A stretch of 38,199 bases of DNA from Entrophospora sp. SA101 (Eukaryota; Glomeromycota; Glomeromycetes; Entrophosporales; Entrophosporaceae): contig CAUDNR010001336.1 in NCBI GenBank assembly GCA_958430865.1, positions 63,948 to 102,146 of the forward strand, written 5' to 3'. The notes beneath the pieces were generated by a model, which searched no databases, was not told the DNA's origin, and saw only the letters and a program-made list of their open reading frames with translations. Made by a program: the position numbers and the translations under genes. How positions within the stretch are numbered: the first letter of the stretch is position 1; every line of letters begins with the position of its first letter. Shown one piece after another: positions 9,552 through 21,269 of this stretch.

Positions 9552-11291
9552 TTTGAATAATTGTTTTTATATTAGAAAAAATTATTTTTGCTAATATTAA
9601 CGCAAGAAAACAAAATTGGTGTATATATGTTCATAAACTTAAGCTACATGGACAAGCGTTTAATTTATATTTAAAAAAAAAAGATTTAATATTTATGGCA
9701 AAGCATTATCATGGCCGAGCAGAAAAATGTCTTTTTCCTTTAATGTTAATATTAAATCAAATCTGCGTGGCTTCGTATTTGACAGATATTTTTTAAAATC
9801 ACCCCAATTTTTCATCCAGAGAATAAAAATCACGATCTTTTTGTGCCGATCAAACTTTAAAATTTTTCCTCCCACGATTTTTCTCATCCATAAAAAAAAT
9901 TAACCGCTTTAGTGGTAGCAATAATAAAAACTAGTGGCAGGATAAAAAGGATATTTTTATTATAAACAATAGTAATAGTAATAGTAATAGTGAATATTCG
10001 AATATTCATTTATGTCGATCATGAATATGGTGAATATTCGGTACTACATACCAAATTAGGAATGCTAAAAATTTCCAATTAATCGTGTTTCGGACATGTG
10101 ACCTTAAACTCTTTATTTTATTTATTGTTTCATATAAATTAATTTTAAAAGAAAAGATTTACGTCACTTTTTGACCAAGTGAAAGAATCGTTTAATTAAA
10201 ATTTTATATTAATATTTCGGGTCTTGTTTATAATAGTAGAGTTTCTATTCGCAATACAAATTATTATTCGAATTATTCGTTTGTTTTATTCGAATTACCT
10301 CGTTTCGCTGTTTTATTCGAATTACTTATTTTATTCGCTTTATTCTTACTCGTTTTTATTCAAATTATTCGCTGTTTTATTCGTTTTATCCGAATTACTC
10401 ATTTATTCATTTTATTCGCTTAATCAAATTATTCGTTTTATTTAAATAAAAATTATTAATTATTCTTTAAACATTGTGCATGGCTTTTGTTCATGATTAT
10501 AAAATAAATTATAAACAATTGATAACTTTTGTTTATACTTTTCAAAAAACATTGTCATCTCTCTATTACTGTCTTCACTTTTTCAAGCCAAGAGTAAACT
10601 CGTAATCAAATTGGATCAAAATCTTTACATACTTTATTTAATTCTTGTCTGGTTATTTCCTTATTTTTTTGCTTTTGTGTAGTTAATGCCTGTTTGGATC
10701 TTTCATTACTTTTTTCACAAATAACAAATTTATCCATTTTTAATACTTTTCAAAAGCTTTAATATGAATGGAGTGAATAAAAAAGGATATCTTATATTTA
10801 AAAAAGTTCGTCAGAAAAAAGTATTGAGAGAAAAAGTAATGATTTTTTATACAAGTATTTGTGAACTGGCATTTATATAATTTTAATATTTTATTTGGTC
10901 TAACTAAATCCCGCACATTAAGCCACAAATTGAGGTCGGACGGTACGCATCTCTAAAATTATACTGTGCGCAAATAAATTATTATGCTTGGAGCGAGCGT
11001 TCGCACATAGATTTTAGACACTGAATTAAAGGATATTATTTTACACACTTTTTGAAAAAGTTTTTAATATTCAATTATCCAAGTCATGAATGCAAGGACC
11101 AGTAATTTTAATACAACAAACTCATTCCAATTGATTCCAAATGGATAGTTCAATTTACCAACCTTCACAGTTGTGATTTTGTTAATCATCAGAATCTCCA
11201 ACTTTTTTAATGATTTTTATTATAGTTGCTAATTTTCCATATTGATCAAAATAACTATCATGCCGCCTAATCAAGGTCAATTTGACTCACT
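9552..11291. other. Intergenic: BTB-TLDc promoter side and ATTCG-rich tract
   Basis: No gene is supported. The first 100 bases upstream of the ATG at 9551 should hold the promoter and 5' UTR of the BTB-TLDc gene. There are TAG/TAA trinucleotide runs near 9970-9990, GAATATTCG motifs near 9992-10040, and the ATTCG-rich tract described separately. Open frames at 9693-9887 and 10740-10928 on the minus strand match nothing I know. Confidence 0.5.
10224..10445. repeat. ATTCG-rich degenerate satellite-like tract
   Basis: Roughly 20 irregular copies of TTATTCG/AATTATTCG occur in about 200 bases. The start of the tract (GAGTTTCTATTCGCAAT) is the reverse complement, with small changes, of sequence inside the hAT-like element at 18580-19124. 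This suggests a shared mobile or satellite origin. Its open frame is a by-product of the repeat and is not annotated as a gene. Confidence 0.6.
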
Positions 11292-12051
11292 GGTGTTTCG
11301 TCGGCTACTAGTGACGTGATTTTTGCATTCATCGGTTTTGATACTACAAGTACCACGGCACAAGAAACTAAAAATCTCTAACAATTGGTGTTATGATTAT
11401 TTATATATTAGTATGATATGATTATAGTATTATTCATGAAAAAGAAGTTATCTGAAATTTTTTAAAGCCTCGTATTAACAGGTGTTGTATTATATACACA
11501 ATTGAATAGCCCAGAACCTCTTTCAATAGCAGTAAATCAAATGTGTATAAAATGGCTTGCCATAACTACAGATTTAGGTGCTATTAGTTCTGTGGTTTTA
11601 GTATCTATCTTTAATGGGTCAACCACGTATCTTTTATTCAATGGCAATGTAATAATAATAATACAAAGGAAAAATTAGTTTCACAGATTATTTTTTCTGA
11701 TTTAAGGTACTATATATTTCACTAGCTTTATTTGCTCATTATTTGCCTTCTTTATTGTAAATAATCCTAAGATTTAAGACAATTTAAAATACCTGGTGGT
11801 CTATTCTTTGTATCAATTGTTGGTGCTTTATCAAGCTTGTTGTTGTTGGCGAGTGCAACTGAAACTAGTAGTGAAAGATTGTTTATTTGGATGACAATAG
11901 GTTTATTGATTTGTGTTTTTTTTATAAAAGAAAATATTCAAAGGCTAACAATTTTGACGACAATAAATTAAAAGAAAAAAATAATGGTAATAGTGGTAAT
12001 GAGAATAGAGGCATAATTGATTTTCGAGAGGAAGAAGAAAACCATAAATGA
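11292..12051 (+). pseudogene. Decayed APC-superfamily amino-acid permease (CAT/YfnA type)
   Basis: Three separated blocks are recognisable. GVSSATSDVIFAFIGFDTTS and TTAQETKN (from 11292) match the conserved FAYIGFDxxSTxAEExKNP helix; a TAA follows. SLVLTGVVLYTQLNSPEP and the helix after it come from about 11465-11650. RQFKIPGGLFFVSIVGAL and the last helices run from about 11785, followed by a hydrophilic tail (NNFDDNKLKEKNNG) ending at TGA 12049-12051. The central GQTRxxFAMSRDGLLP segment and the first helices are missing, and the blocks lie in different frames, including a slip in a T run near 11920. The family imports cationic or other amino acids across membranes. I read this as a truncated, frameshifted relic. 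Confidence 0.68.
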
Positions 12052-12470
12052 TTGAATAATAAATTTAATATAGTAAATGCATTTGTTGAAGAATTTTCAA
12101 TTTAGTCATTCATTCGTCACTTTCTAATGAATTTAACGAAATGATTTTTTTCCCTCAGTAATACATACATACAACCTTAGTATTTATTATAAAGATTATA
12201 TATAATCAGAGTTTTACCCAAAAAATAATCATATTTATCATCATTAGTAAAGATAAAAGATTTTTCATCATAAAGCTAGTAGTATCAACTCCCCCCCCCC
12301 TTTAATTAATCAATTGAGATTTGGAATTATTTAAATAAGACAACGTGGAATATTTACAGATTAATAATAATATAAATAATATATATTTTACATTTTTATT
12401 TTACATAAATAAATAATAAAAATACATTGAGTTGGGAATTTTATTGTTTATTTTATTTATTTCTCATTCA
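12052..12470. other. Intergenic with a C10 homopolymer
   Basis: This lies between the permease relic and the 3' end of the SAMHD1-type gene. It holds a run of about ten C at 12291-12300 and A/T-rich sequence that must carry the SAMHD1 polyadenylation site. No coding frame was seen. Confidence 0.5.
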
Positions 12471-14712
12471 TTAAATCTTGCCACTATTAGATGATGATGA
12501 TGATGAACTTCTTCTCCTTTTTTTATAAATAAAATCAACTGGTAAAGGAGGACCACCATTACTAATTGATAGAAATGGTCTAATGTTAGGATTTGATATA
12601 GATGGTTTAGGATTAGGATTTATCCTATTCACTATTTTTTTAAAAAGAATTAAAAAGGATTAAAATGCATATATATTTAGAGAAAATAAATAATTTTTTA
12701 TGATATTGACACGCTACCATAACCGCTACTATAATCAGTAGATGCAGTGGTGATAGAATAATGTTTCTTTATCAAATCACGAAATGCATTTTGAATTTTT
12801 CCCAACTAAAATATAATAATTGTTATAATGTTAGAATGATATGTTTACGAGTCATCAAATGTATTTATAGAATAGAAATAATAATACTTGATCGGGTTTC
12901 TTAGTATATATACGAATTACTACTTCTTCGAATTGTTCGGGTGCTAGATAACTTGTTTCATTTCTATCTATATTAAAAACTACAAATAATATATTTGAAC
13001 GAAATAATCAAAGTTGAATATTCCTATACACACACACATAATATTATTCACCTTTATCACAATGTTTTTTATAAAATTTTACAGAATCCACAGGATTGTC
13101 ACTTTTTTTAGAATAATTGATTTTGTGTTTATGGACAATTATATCTTCTTCATGGAAATCTGATCGATTTAAAGCCATTAAATCTTCGATATGTTTCTAA
13201 TTATAATAAAAATAACGAAATAACGGTGATAGTAAAATTTAGCTTGATATAAATAGTCAACTATTAACTAATTGATTGATCGATTAATCAATTACTTTTG
13301 TAATCTTATCTTCCATACTAGAAGGTATTAATAATTCATCAACTAATTTGTATAATTGCCTCTTTCTGATTCTTTTCAAAATTTCTTGAGAATCTTTTAA
13401 TCTCTAATAATAACATATATATATAATATTAATATATTTAACGTATCACCAATTGGTTTTTAATTTTCAATTTTACCTTATCTTTTGAAAATTCAATTTG
13501 ATTAAGAATGCTGTCATCCAATTTTAAATACTCACTAGGATCAAAAATCGATTCTGAAAATTTGAAAACATCATTTGCCATAACTAAAGCGTCTGCCAAC
13601 ATATGATCAATTGCTGTAGCTAAATTTATAAGCATCTAGTTAATTAATCGATCAATTTGTCTATCTGCTAAATGGTCTTCCACTGAAAATAGAAATAATA
13701 ATGAAATATTATTTACCTACGGGATGTTGATAAACTTTTTTGTGCAAGGAATATCTTGTATGAAATAACTCATAAATGTTATGAGATTCCTTATGACTAT
13801 AACAGATTTGATCATCGATAACACGACTAAACTTCATTAGTCGCGAGCTGTCATATGATGATTTTATTCCTATATTATAACAATCTCGCTCTAAATAATC
13901 AAATTTATCCACATCAATTGAATTACGTTTGTTTGCCACAATATCAAATAAAAATTCACGCCCACTGTTTTCTGATTTATTTCTATTTTTAGTAGTAATT
14001 AAAGATTTTCATTAGGAAACATTTTATTCAATGTAAAAAATTCATAACAAAAAATTCATTTGGTTACCTGGAAGGATCTTTACCAGTTATTAAAGATTTA
14101 ATAAGTTTTACCTCTTCTGGATTCAAATCAATATGATTCTCGTCGATTAAATGATCAAACATCTTTACCGACCCCTCTTCATGACTCCATTCAACTCTAA
14201 ATAAAATAACATTATATAAAAATGTAAAATTATAATAATAAATAATAATAAAAACAATTGAATAAATTACCCAAGTTTAAGTTTAGGAATAACACGATTA
14301 TCAAAAACATGACTAAAAGGTCCATGACCTAAATCATGGCATAAACCTGCCAATGTCACACATTTTAGATCAGACTCAAATGACCCAGATTTAAGTTCAG
14401 GTTGATTTTTATAAAGTTGTTTCAACAGTTTATTTGATAAATGACCAACTCCTAGACAATGTTCAAATCTATTATGACTTGCTCCAGGATAAACAAAATA
14501 TGTAGTCCCTAATTGTTTAAGGTTTCTTAGTCTTTGAAATTCTGGTGTGTCGATGACTTCTATAGCCCAATCATCAAATTCCATATATCCCTACAATAAC
14601 AATGTAAAAAAATTATTTTGATTTTCAGTTTAATGATTTTTTTTATTATAGATTTTAAAATATATTTATTTACATGAATTGGGTCATTTATTTGTTTGAT
14701 GTCGTAATTCAT
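12471..14712 (-). CDS. SAMHD1: SAMHD1-type dNTP triphosphohydrolase (HD domain, no SAM domain), 496 aa, ten exons
   Basis: Exons: 14712-14674, 14590-14271, 14196-14068, 13982-13717, 13619-13477, 13403-13296, 13196-13052, 12979-12888, 12805-12718, 12631-12471. All introns are GT-AG and phases sum to 497 codons. The enzyme hydrolyses dNTPs to deoxynucleosides and triphosphate and is activated by GTP/dNTP-driven tetramerisation. Seen: [13 protein letters not shown] start, [14 protein letters not shown] with R54/H57, [14 protein letters not shown] with H98/D99 and H107, WSHEEGS, the [14 protein letters not shown] metal and substrate block, the [14 protein letters not shown] helix, and a C-terminal lobe ending [20 protein letters not shown]. 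The human N-terminal SAM domain is absent; translation starts right at the HD core. The last exon adds a Pro/Asn-rich tail with KKRRR and a Ser run, possibly a nuclear localisation signal. Exon 5 uses the acceptor that gives YQHPVATAIDHM; using the next ATG upstream would meet a TAG. Confidence 0.93.
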
Positions 14713-16710
14713 TTTTTACGAAAAAAAAATTGGGGAAATTTTTTTTTAAATTTAAAATTTTAATTTTTTATAGAAAAAAATTTCAGGGGATAAAGTGATA
14801 ATCAATGCACGTTATACCAGGGCTCGAAATTTTGTTTCGAAAAAAACTGGTTATTTTTAAAGCATCTCAGTCAGTCAATATGTGATGTTTAAAAAAACAA
14901 GTTATTAAACTCGATAAGTTGGTCTTCATTCATTCAATTGTTTTTAAGTAAAATTTGCATGTGTAACAGTAGAAGTATGAGGCGTGAGAATTTCTTTGTT
15001 TTGCGATGTTGCTAAAAACGAAATGAAACGTAGTAGTATATAGTAGGGCGTAAATTACACACGAATCTTATTTACTAACCATTTTTCAAAATACACTTGA
15101 AATGAGCGGAATTCGAAATATCCTGTCAATGTGATAGAAAATTCCACTCGTTCTTCTTTCAAATGCCAAATACTATATTCGAGTTGTTAAGCCTTAAAGG
15201 ATTGATAAGTTCTTCTGGATTATTACAAATAACTATGCAATTTTAAATAATAACTTTATTCATTTTTCTGTATTAACGTAATTAGTCAAATGACCAACAA
15301 CCCGTTCCATTGTTTCCTGCTTTGTTTAGTGTCAAAGTAAAAGCCATGTTTCGCAGAGATATAGTAATTATTATTGTTATGGCAAAATGTATGATTACGC
15401 ATATTACACTGCATCAAAGATAAGAAACTTTTTATGAAAGCAACAACAAAATTGAGAAACTTGTTTTTTTGTGCCAATACTAAATATATTAATATATGCC
15501 AGACAAAATGAACATTATTTCACAAAGAAATTTCAGGGTCAACACCACAATTATATCTGGTTTTTCCCAAGATAATCAGAGCGATCAATCCAAATGTATA
15601 AATTCCCTTCACTTTAGTTGATCATGCTTTATCTGGATCAATTCAATTAGTTTTTGCTTTGGCTTTATTTTGGGCTTTTCCTTTTCTTAAGTCTTTTGTT
15701 TAGTTCCTGAATGACTATGAAAATGAACAAAAAGAAAATACTATTCTTTAAATTATTGATCAACCTAGAAGCACCTATTAAATCAATATTTAAATAACAA
15801 GCATTCTTCTCTCCTTCTCTAATTCATCAAACTAAACCGTTTTTTTAATTTCTACTACTTGAAAATGCTAAAGTAGCGGCACTAATTTCTTGTTTTTAGC
15901 TGCTGAAACAAAAATACCCAGATCTTGCAAAAAATCTCTTGTTTTGCAAATAATTACTTGCACTCAATTTGCTTGCTGTCTCCATATTGTTAGGATTATT
16001 GATTGATTAATTGATTAATTGATACTCTTTAATGCTTGCTTTTTGGTAATAATCACATTCTCTAACCCGATTCTTCATTTACCACGATAATTCGCCTTCT
16101 CTTTCGGCTAATTATTCTCCCAACTGTCAAACATCACTTCCTCAATTAATTGCAACTAGCTGCGACATATGAAAATTGAATTGCGGTTTTCTTTTCCAAT
16201 TCACAATAGGTCTCTTACGTTTATTAGAAATGAATTTACTGGCAAGTTTATTATTATAAAAAAATGCTAACTTATTTTCTAGCAACAAACTTGCATCTAT
16301 CATCAACATATCGCCTTGCAAAAATCACTATTATTTCATTTATGACTTTTCTGTGCATGCATATTTTGCAAATTCTCTAACGTTAGTCAAGACTGTTCAA
16401 AAAAATTTTCTAGTTTAGAAGAAAGGATCAGATGAATATTTTCAGTCATACACACATACTAGTGTTGATAACATCTTTTTTTTTTTTTTAATGTTAAACA
16501 TAACTTTCATTATTATATTAGTCTTCTTTTCCGGAAATAAATTTTTGATGGTCCAGGAAAGGGATTAATAATGAATAAATTTCGATTTATCTTTTATCTA
16601 TAACATGTCGATTGACCAATCAAATTTATGATAGCGTTATATTAATTTACGTGTTGCACAAATTTTTATTATGCAACAAAAACAACCACGTAACAGAAGA
16701 AAACAACAAG
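14713..16710. other. Intergenic, 2 kb, upstream of SAMHD1
   Basis: The first few hundred bases are the promoter side of the minus-strand SAMHD1-type gene. The rest is A/T-rich with C/T-rich patches at 15800-16150 and shows no recognisable gene. The minus-strand frame at 15286-15477 has no family features. A CAGGGCTCGAAATTT at 14818 resembles an hAT-type end, but no partner end was found. Confidence 0.45.
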
Positions 16711-16955
16711 ATGAACGGATACCCATCAACTACTGGCACTTTTTCTCTCACACCAGCTGCTAGTCCTACTTCAACAGCTGCTCCTACTTCAACTTTCAAC
16801 AGCAGCTCCCACCTTCATTCCCACTCCCAATCTAGTGGAAGTGATTATTTTCCAGTATGAATAAATTTACCACCACTATTATTATAATCATAACAACAAC
16901 AACAATAGACGGTGGTGGTAATGTCAATAATAATAATATAAATATTAATAGTAAG
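16711..16955 (+). CDS. Possible orphan 5' exon(s) of a Ser/Thr/Asn-rich protein
   Basis: An ATG at 16711 opens a low-complexity frame, MNGYPSTTGTFSLTPAAS then PTSTAAPTSTFNSSSHLH, that stays open to about 16857. Splicing at GTGATT (about 16842) to an acceptor before ACGGTGG (about 16910) would continue into an Asn-rich frame up to a good donor GTAAGT near 16952. Such leaders are common in fungal transcription factors and kinases, but no domain follows before the repeats at 17151. This may be the start of a gene broken by repeat insertion, or a gene with a long intron that I cannot follow. Confidence 0.3.
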
Positions 16956-17150
16956 TTATATATGTTTGTTATTTTTTTAAAATATTAATATAAAATAATG
17001 CATAATAATAAATTCATAATAATAAATTCATTCTTATATTTCTTTTAAACAAAACAATTATTTAGCATACTAAAGGAAAATAATCAATGTAAATCATCTT
17101 GAAAGATGATGGTTTTTTTTTCTCACGTTGAGTTGTTGTTTATCTGCCAC

Positions 17151-17405
17151 TAAGAGAGAACTGGAAGCTCTTCGTGGCCACAACTTGTGAAATTTGCCAA
17201 TTAGGTAACCAGCCCTAATGTATGGCAGACAATCTGTTGTGAACGTCCTTCTCTACACCAACTGAAAAGCCTGCTAATGTGGATCAGGGCCTGTGGTAAA
17301 TATGAGAATTAAGAGACTGGAAGCACTTTGTGGCCACAATTTATGAAAGTTGCCAATTAGGTAGCCAGTCCTAATGTATGGTAACAATCTGTTGTGAATG
17401 TCCTC
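17151..17405. repeat. Tandem duplication, two ~98-nt copies 159 nt apart
   Basis: 17151-17249 and 17310-17405 share long matches: GGAAGC, GTGGCCACAA, TTGCCAATTAGGTA, CCTAATGTATGG and CAATCTGTTGTGAA. They are roughly 88-90 percent alike by eye. The spacer (17250-17309) is unique. It looks like two units of a longer satellite or dispersed repeat. Non-coding. Confidence 0.75.
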
Positions 17406-17586
17406 CTTGATTCTGGCAATGATCATAACTCAATAATGGTGATAAAAGGCTTATAAAGCATTATTCCATTTTCGTACTAGTGTCAGAACTTAGATCCATA
17501 GCATCTATGATGCTAGTATACTGAGTCAATGGCACTATATTGAAAAGTGTATTTATTAGATTCAACACCAATAGAACATAATATTG

Positions 17587-17816
17587 CATCAGGAAAATGT
17601 GTTTTTTTTTGATACATGTATTATATGTATATTATACACGTATTATTTTACATTAAAGGTGATCCACATATAATATACATATAATACACATGTCCATAAA
17701 TTACACACGAATTATACATATATTATATGCAGATCACCTGTAATGTAAAATAATACATGTATAATATACATATAATATGTGTATCAAAAAACACGTTTTC
17801 CCGATGTCTCAGTAAT
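17587..17816. mobile_element. 230-bp near-perfect palindrome (MITE-like)
   Basis: The left arm begins CATCAGGAAAATGTG and the right arm, on the opposite strand, begins CATCGGGAAAACGTG. The arms pair over about 100 nt, including GATACA, a long alternating TA/TG stretch, ATTATTTTACATTA and GGTGATC. Only about 25 nt at the centre (around 17690-17715) are unpaired. The element can fold into one long hairpin. No clear target-site duplication is next to the ends, so the superfamily is unknown. Confidence 0.75.
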
Positions 17817-18579
17817 ATTTTGTTAATTTAATAGGGATCCAACACAATTGTAAATGAGATCACCAGTTTTGAAATCAAAAATGCATTCTTTACATCCCTA
17901 AATCATGAGTTTTGAAATTAAATTTGGTATTAGTATGGTATGTTAATTATAAATGTCTAAAATTTATTTTTCACAACCAATGTTGGTGATGCTACCTCTG
18001 TTAATGAATGACTTGGATTCTCAATTTTCTACTGCTTAATACGAGTAAATGTTTATCATAAGAATGGTGGTGATGGCTATTGCCAGTCATTGTCACTCTA
18101 GTTAAAATAATAAGAATCATATTAATATTTAATAAATGTGTTATATATTATATTAATTAATAATGATTAGGTGTGTCGTACCTTTTTGATGATTGAATAA
18201 TGAAAGGAAAGAAGAAAGAGTAGAAGAAATGATCTAATTTGATTTACAATTACGGTATACTTAAGTTCTTTTATTAGAATTGTTTTTAAGAAATTATTGT
18301 CACCAATTATTATTTTGGAGAGCATATTAATGATTATGTGGATCAGAATGAATTAGCCATTACCAACGAATTAGTTTTATTAGTGAATAAATTTATTATT
18401 GATTTTATAAAGAAATTTATTATTTAGTCAAAACTAATTTATCAACTTATTTCTAAGTAACTTATCACAAAGTTATTAAACTTCTTACAAAGTTCTTTTA
18501 CAAGTATGTTGAATTCAAGTTTCTTATTTACAATTTTAAATTACTTGATAACAATTTTGTTGTGATCTAGCACTCTAAT

Positions 18580-19124
18580 TAGTGATGTTAGCCAATAGAA
18601 AAACCTTAGCCAGCTAAGAACTTAATAAATCCCAGTTGATGAAAACCTTTTCAGATGGTACTAAGCTAGCTGGTATTATTGTTACTACTACTATCATTAT
18701 TTTTATTACTATTATTTACTATTGTTATTATAATATCTTGTCTTTAATGATTCAAATTATTTGTTTTTTTCATTAGGAATTTGAATATTCGAATTACATT
18801 GAAGATTTATTCGAATAAACGAATAATTTGAATAAAATGAATAGTAATAGTTCCAATAAAACAAATAGAATGAATAATTCGAATTAAAATAAGAAATTGC
18901 ATTACGAATAGAAACTCTATGACTTTTATCCTGCTATTATGTTGCTTTTTGAGTGAATGTATTTTTTTTTTGTTATTCTAAGTAATGTAGATGGATCCAC
19001 CTCAACTAAATGTCTATGCCATTGAATTCTGCGCTAAAATTTCATACAAAAAATGGAATGTCAAGAGAAATTTTTTTTGGCCAGCTAAATCGTTTAAAAA
19101 TTCCTTAGCTGGCTAACATCACTA
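18580..19124. mobile_element. hAT-type MITE (545 bp) with perfect 8-bp target duplication
   Basis: The left end TAGTGATGTTAGCCA and the right end TGGCTAACATCACTA are exact inverse complements (15 nt). Both sides are flanked by ACTCTAAT (18572-18579 and 19125-19132). An 8-bp duplication with TAG...CTA termini is the mark of the hAT superfamily. The interior is non-coding and contains an ATTCG-rich part (18780-18900), a CCAGCTAA/TTAGCTGG subterminal repeat, and a segment also found at 31926-32143. Confidence 0.85.
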
Positions 19125-19132
19125 ACTCTAAT

Positions 19133-21269
19133 TACTATTCAGCAATTTAATTATGAACCCACACGAATTTGTGATTTAATTCCGTCCAAATAGCTTTTAA
19201 AATGCAATATAGTAATAGTCTTTTAAATGCAAATCCACATTAATTTCTACTAAATAACTAATTACAATGTTATACAAATAAATAATAATAAATAATATAA
19301 AACAAGTTTTTAAACGAAAACGTGACAATGAGCTTTGTGTCTTTTACTCACACAACAACATCACTCAGGTCAAGACAATAGTCTATTTTATTAATTCAAA
19401 AAAATACAAATAGGACAACCATCCCCACAGATTTTTTTCATTTTTTTCGTAGAGAAATTCCTCTCAGGCCATTTCAGCACACAAAACTCAACTTTCTACG
19501 ATGTCCCTGTCCACCTTCAAGCAATCAAGTTTACAGATGGTGAGCACATTCAAACCATGAAATCATTTATCATTATACAACGTTATACAAGATGGTCAAA
19601 AAATAAAATACCACTGCGCCGAGTGTTTCATAGCATTATAATAATAAAAATACATGATTCAATTGATCCAATCATTAATTTTAACCTACGCAATTGTTGA
19701 TTGACCAGTCAAAATCGTGAATTTTATAACGTAAAAATAAACGTTAATATAAAACATTGATTCATTTTGTCAACAATCACTTTACCAACAGTTGTTTCGT
19801 TAACAAATGGTTCGAATTTAAGAAGTTGGAAGCAACCATTTGAAATAGTCTAATAAATTAAATTGTACTACTCGAAAATGTATTTAAAGGGTTGGTTTTC
19901 GACTTGGTTGAAGAATAACTCTCTTCCTAACTCTTCTCTTGACCATATCTCTCGATATAATCAAAATAACCTTAATATAAAGAATTTCAAAATGATTGTA
20001 AACGCGACCAATTTAAGATATATAATCAATAGGAAGCATGAACGATGTATGAAAAAATCAAACACATTTATTTAATAAAACAAAATTTAAAAAAAATTTT
20101 ATAATTATTGTGTAAATAATTATAAAATCAATATTGATTGATTTAAGTTGCTTTGCAATAATAAACCCATCTTTATCTTTATCCTTATTATAGTGATCAA
20201 CGAAAAGGGTAACTTCTGGTCTTCGCTTGAAAAAGCATAACTTCGGTTCTTGCAAAGAATAATTAATGTAAGACTCTGATAGAAATAAATAAAATTAATC
20301 GTTAATAAACTTTTAAAATAAAAATAAGAACATTGTCTTTATTTTCTTTGTTTAAAGCGCTTTGATAAAATAAACAATTTCAGTTAGTGCCTTGGTAAAA
20401 GGTAACAATCGCAGAGCTTTGGTAAAAAATCACGTTTATTTGCTTTAGTGAGCAAGCAAGCAAGGGTAGGACTAACGTTGTGTGTTAATTAGTGTTGGTT
20501 GCCAAAACTATTTTGAAGAGGCGAAAGTCAAAATTAAAATTAAAAGTTATATGTCAAAACTAAGTCAAAAGTCAATAGCCAAAATCAAAACTAGTTTCGA
20601 CTTATGGCGAAACCTTTTAACTTTTGAATGGTTGCAAAACTCTCTAGTTTTGGAAAACAACACTAGTGCTAATGAAGTATCATCCAAAGGTTAATAATCG
20701 GAAATAGTAAGCCAAAGCGAGTTTGCAATCGGCCAATAAATGTAAACAAGGGTAAACAACTGAAAAAAATCGATCACAAGTGAATAAAATGAACTTTATA
20801 GCATTGCAAAAGGGCTATATTTATTTATTTACAGTTATCTGGTACCATTAACATATTCGTCTAGGTTCAAGAAAGAGAGAACCAAAGTAAATTCATAAAC
20901 TAACTAATTGACAAGCATCGAATTATGTGCAATTAACTGACAAGAGTAACAAAAGTTAAAATGATACCTCGCAATATCACCATTTAACAAGAATCAGGAA
21001 ACTGTAAAAAGTTTATTATTTCAAAACATTATTATAATTTAGCTTTGAAAAACAAAATAATGATAAAATAAAAAAAGATAATAATAAATTTATAGTGGAG
21101 ATTAAATTAGTCATTCATCGCATCTTTTCTTTTACTATTGTTACTAATCGCATCTTTTCTTTTACTATTATTACTATAATCTAATATTTATTAATTAATT
21201 AATTAATCTTGTAATATTTAATATTGATAGTGATTAATAATGAAAGTTTTATTCACCTTTGTTGACATT
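19133..21269. other. Intergenic, 2.1 kb, no gene recognised
   Basis: Several short frames exist (19863-20075, 20482-20694 plus; 20058-20255 minus) but none shows a known motif. Around 19501 an ATG opens a 13-codon frame MSLSTFKQSSLQM ending at a good donor GTGAGC, without a convincing second exon. A short tandem duplication lies at 21117-21178. The 3' end of the kinase gene (stop at 21270) falls at the right edge. Confidence 0.45.
21117..21178. repeat. Tandem repeat, two copies of a ~30-nt unit
   Basis: ATCGCATCTTTTCTTTTACT followed by ATTGTTACTA is repeated almost exactly. It lies just downstream of the kinase stop codon, probably in or near its 3' UTR. Confidence 0.75.

Noticed and set aside
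9693..9887. Minus-strand 64-codon frame upstream of the BTB gene
   Set aside because: It has a balanced composition but no recognised motif, no splice partner and no conserved neighbour. Kept only as intergenic.
12698..12700. TAA as the SAMHD1 stop codon
   Set aside because: A donor at 12717 and an acceptor at 12632 lead in frame to a coherent 53-codon last exon, so this TAA lies in an intron in the preferred model.
14818..14850. CAGGGCTCGAAATTT as the end of another hAT element
   Set aside because: No inverse partner or target duplication was found within reach.
19863..20694. Three short open frames (two plus, one minus)
   Set aside because: Length is near chance for the region, with no motifs and no splice-supported extension.
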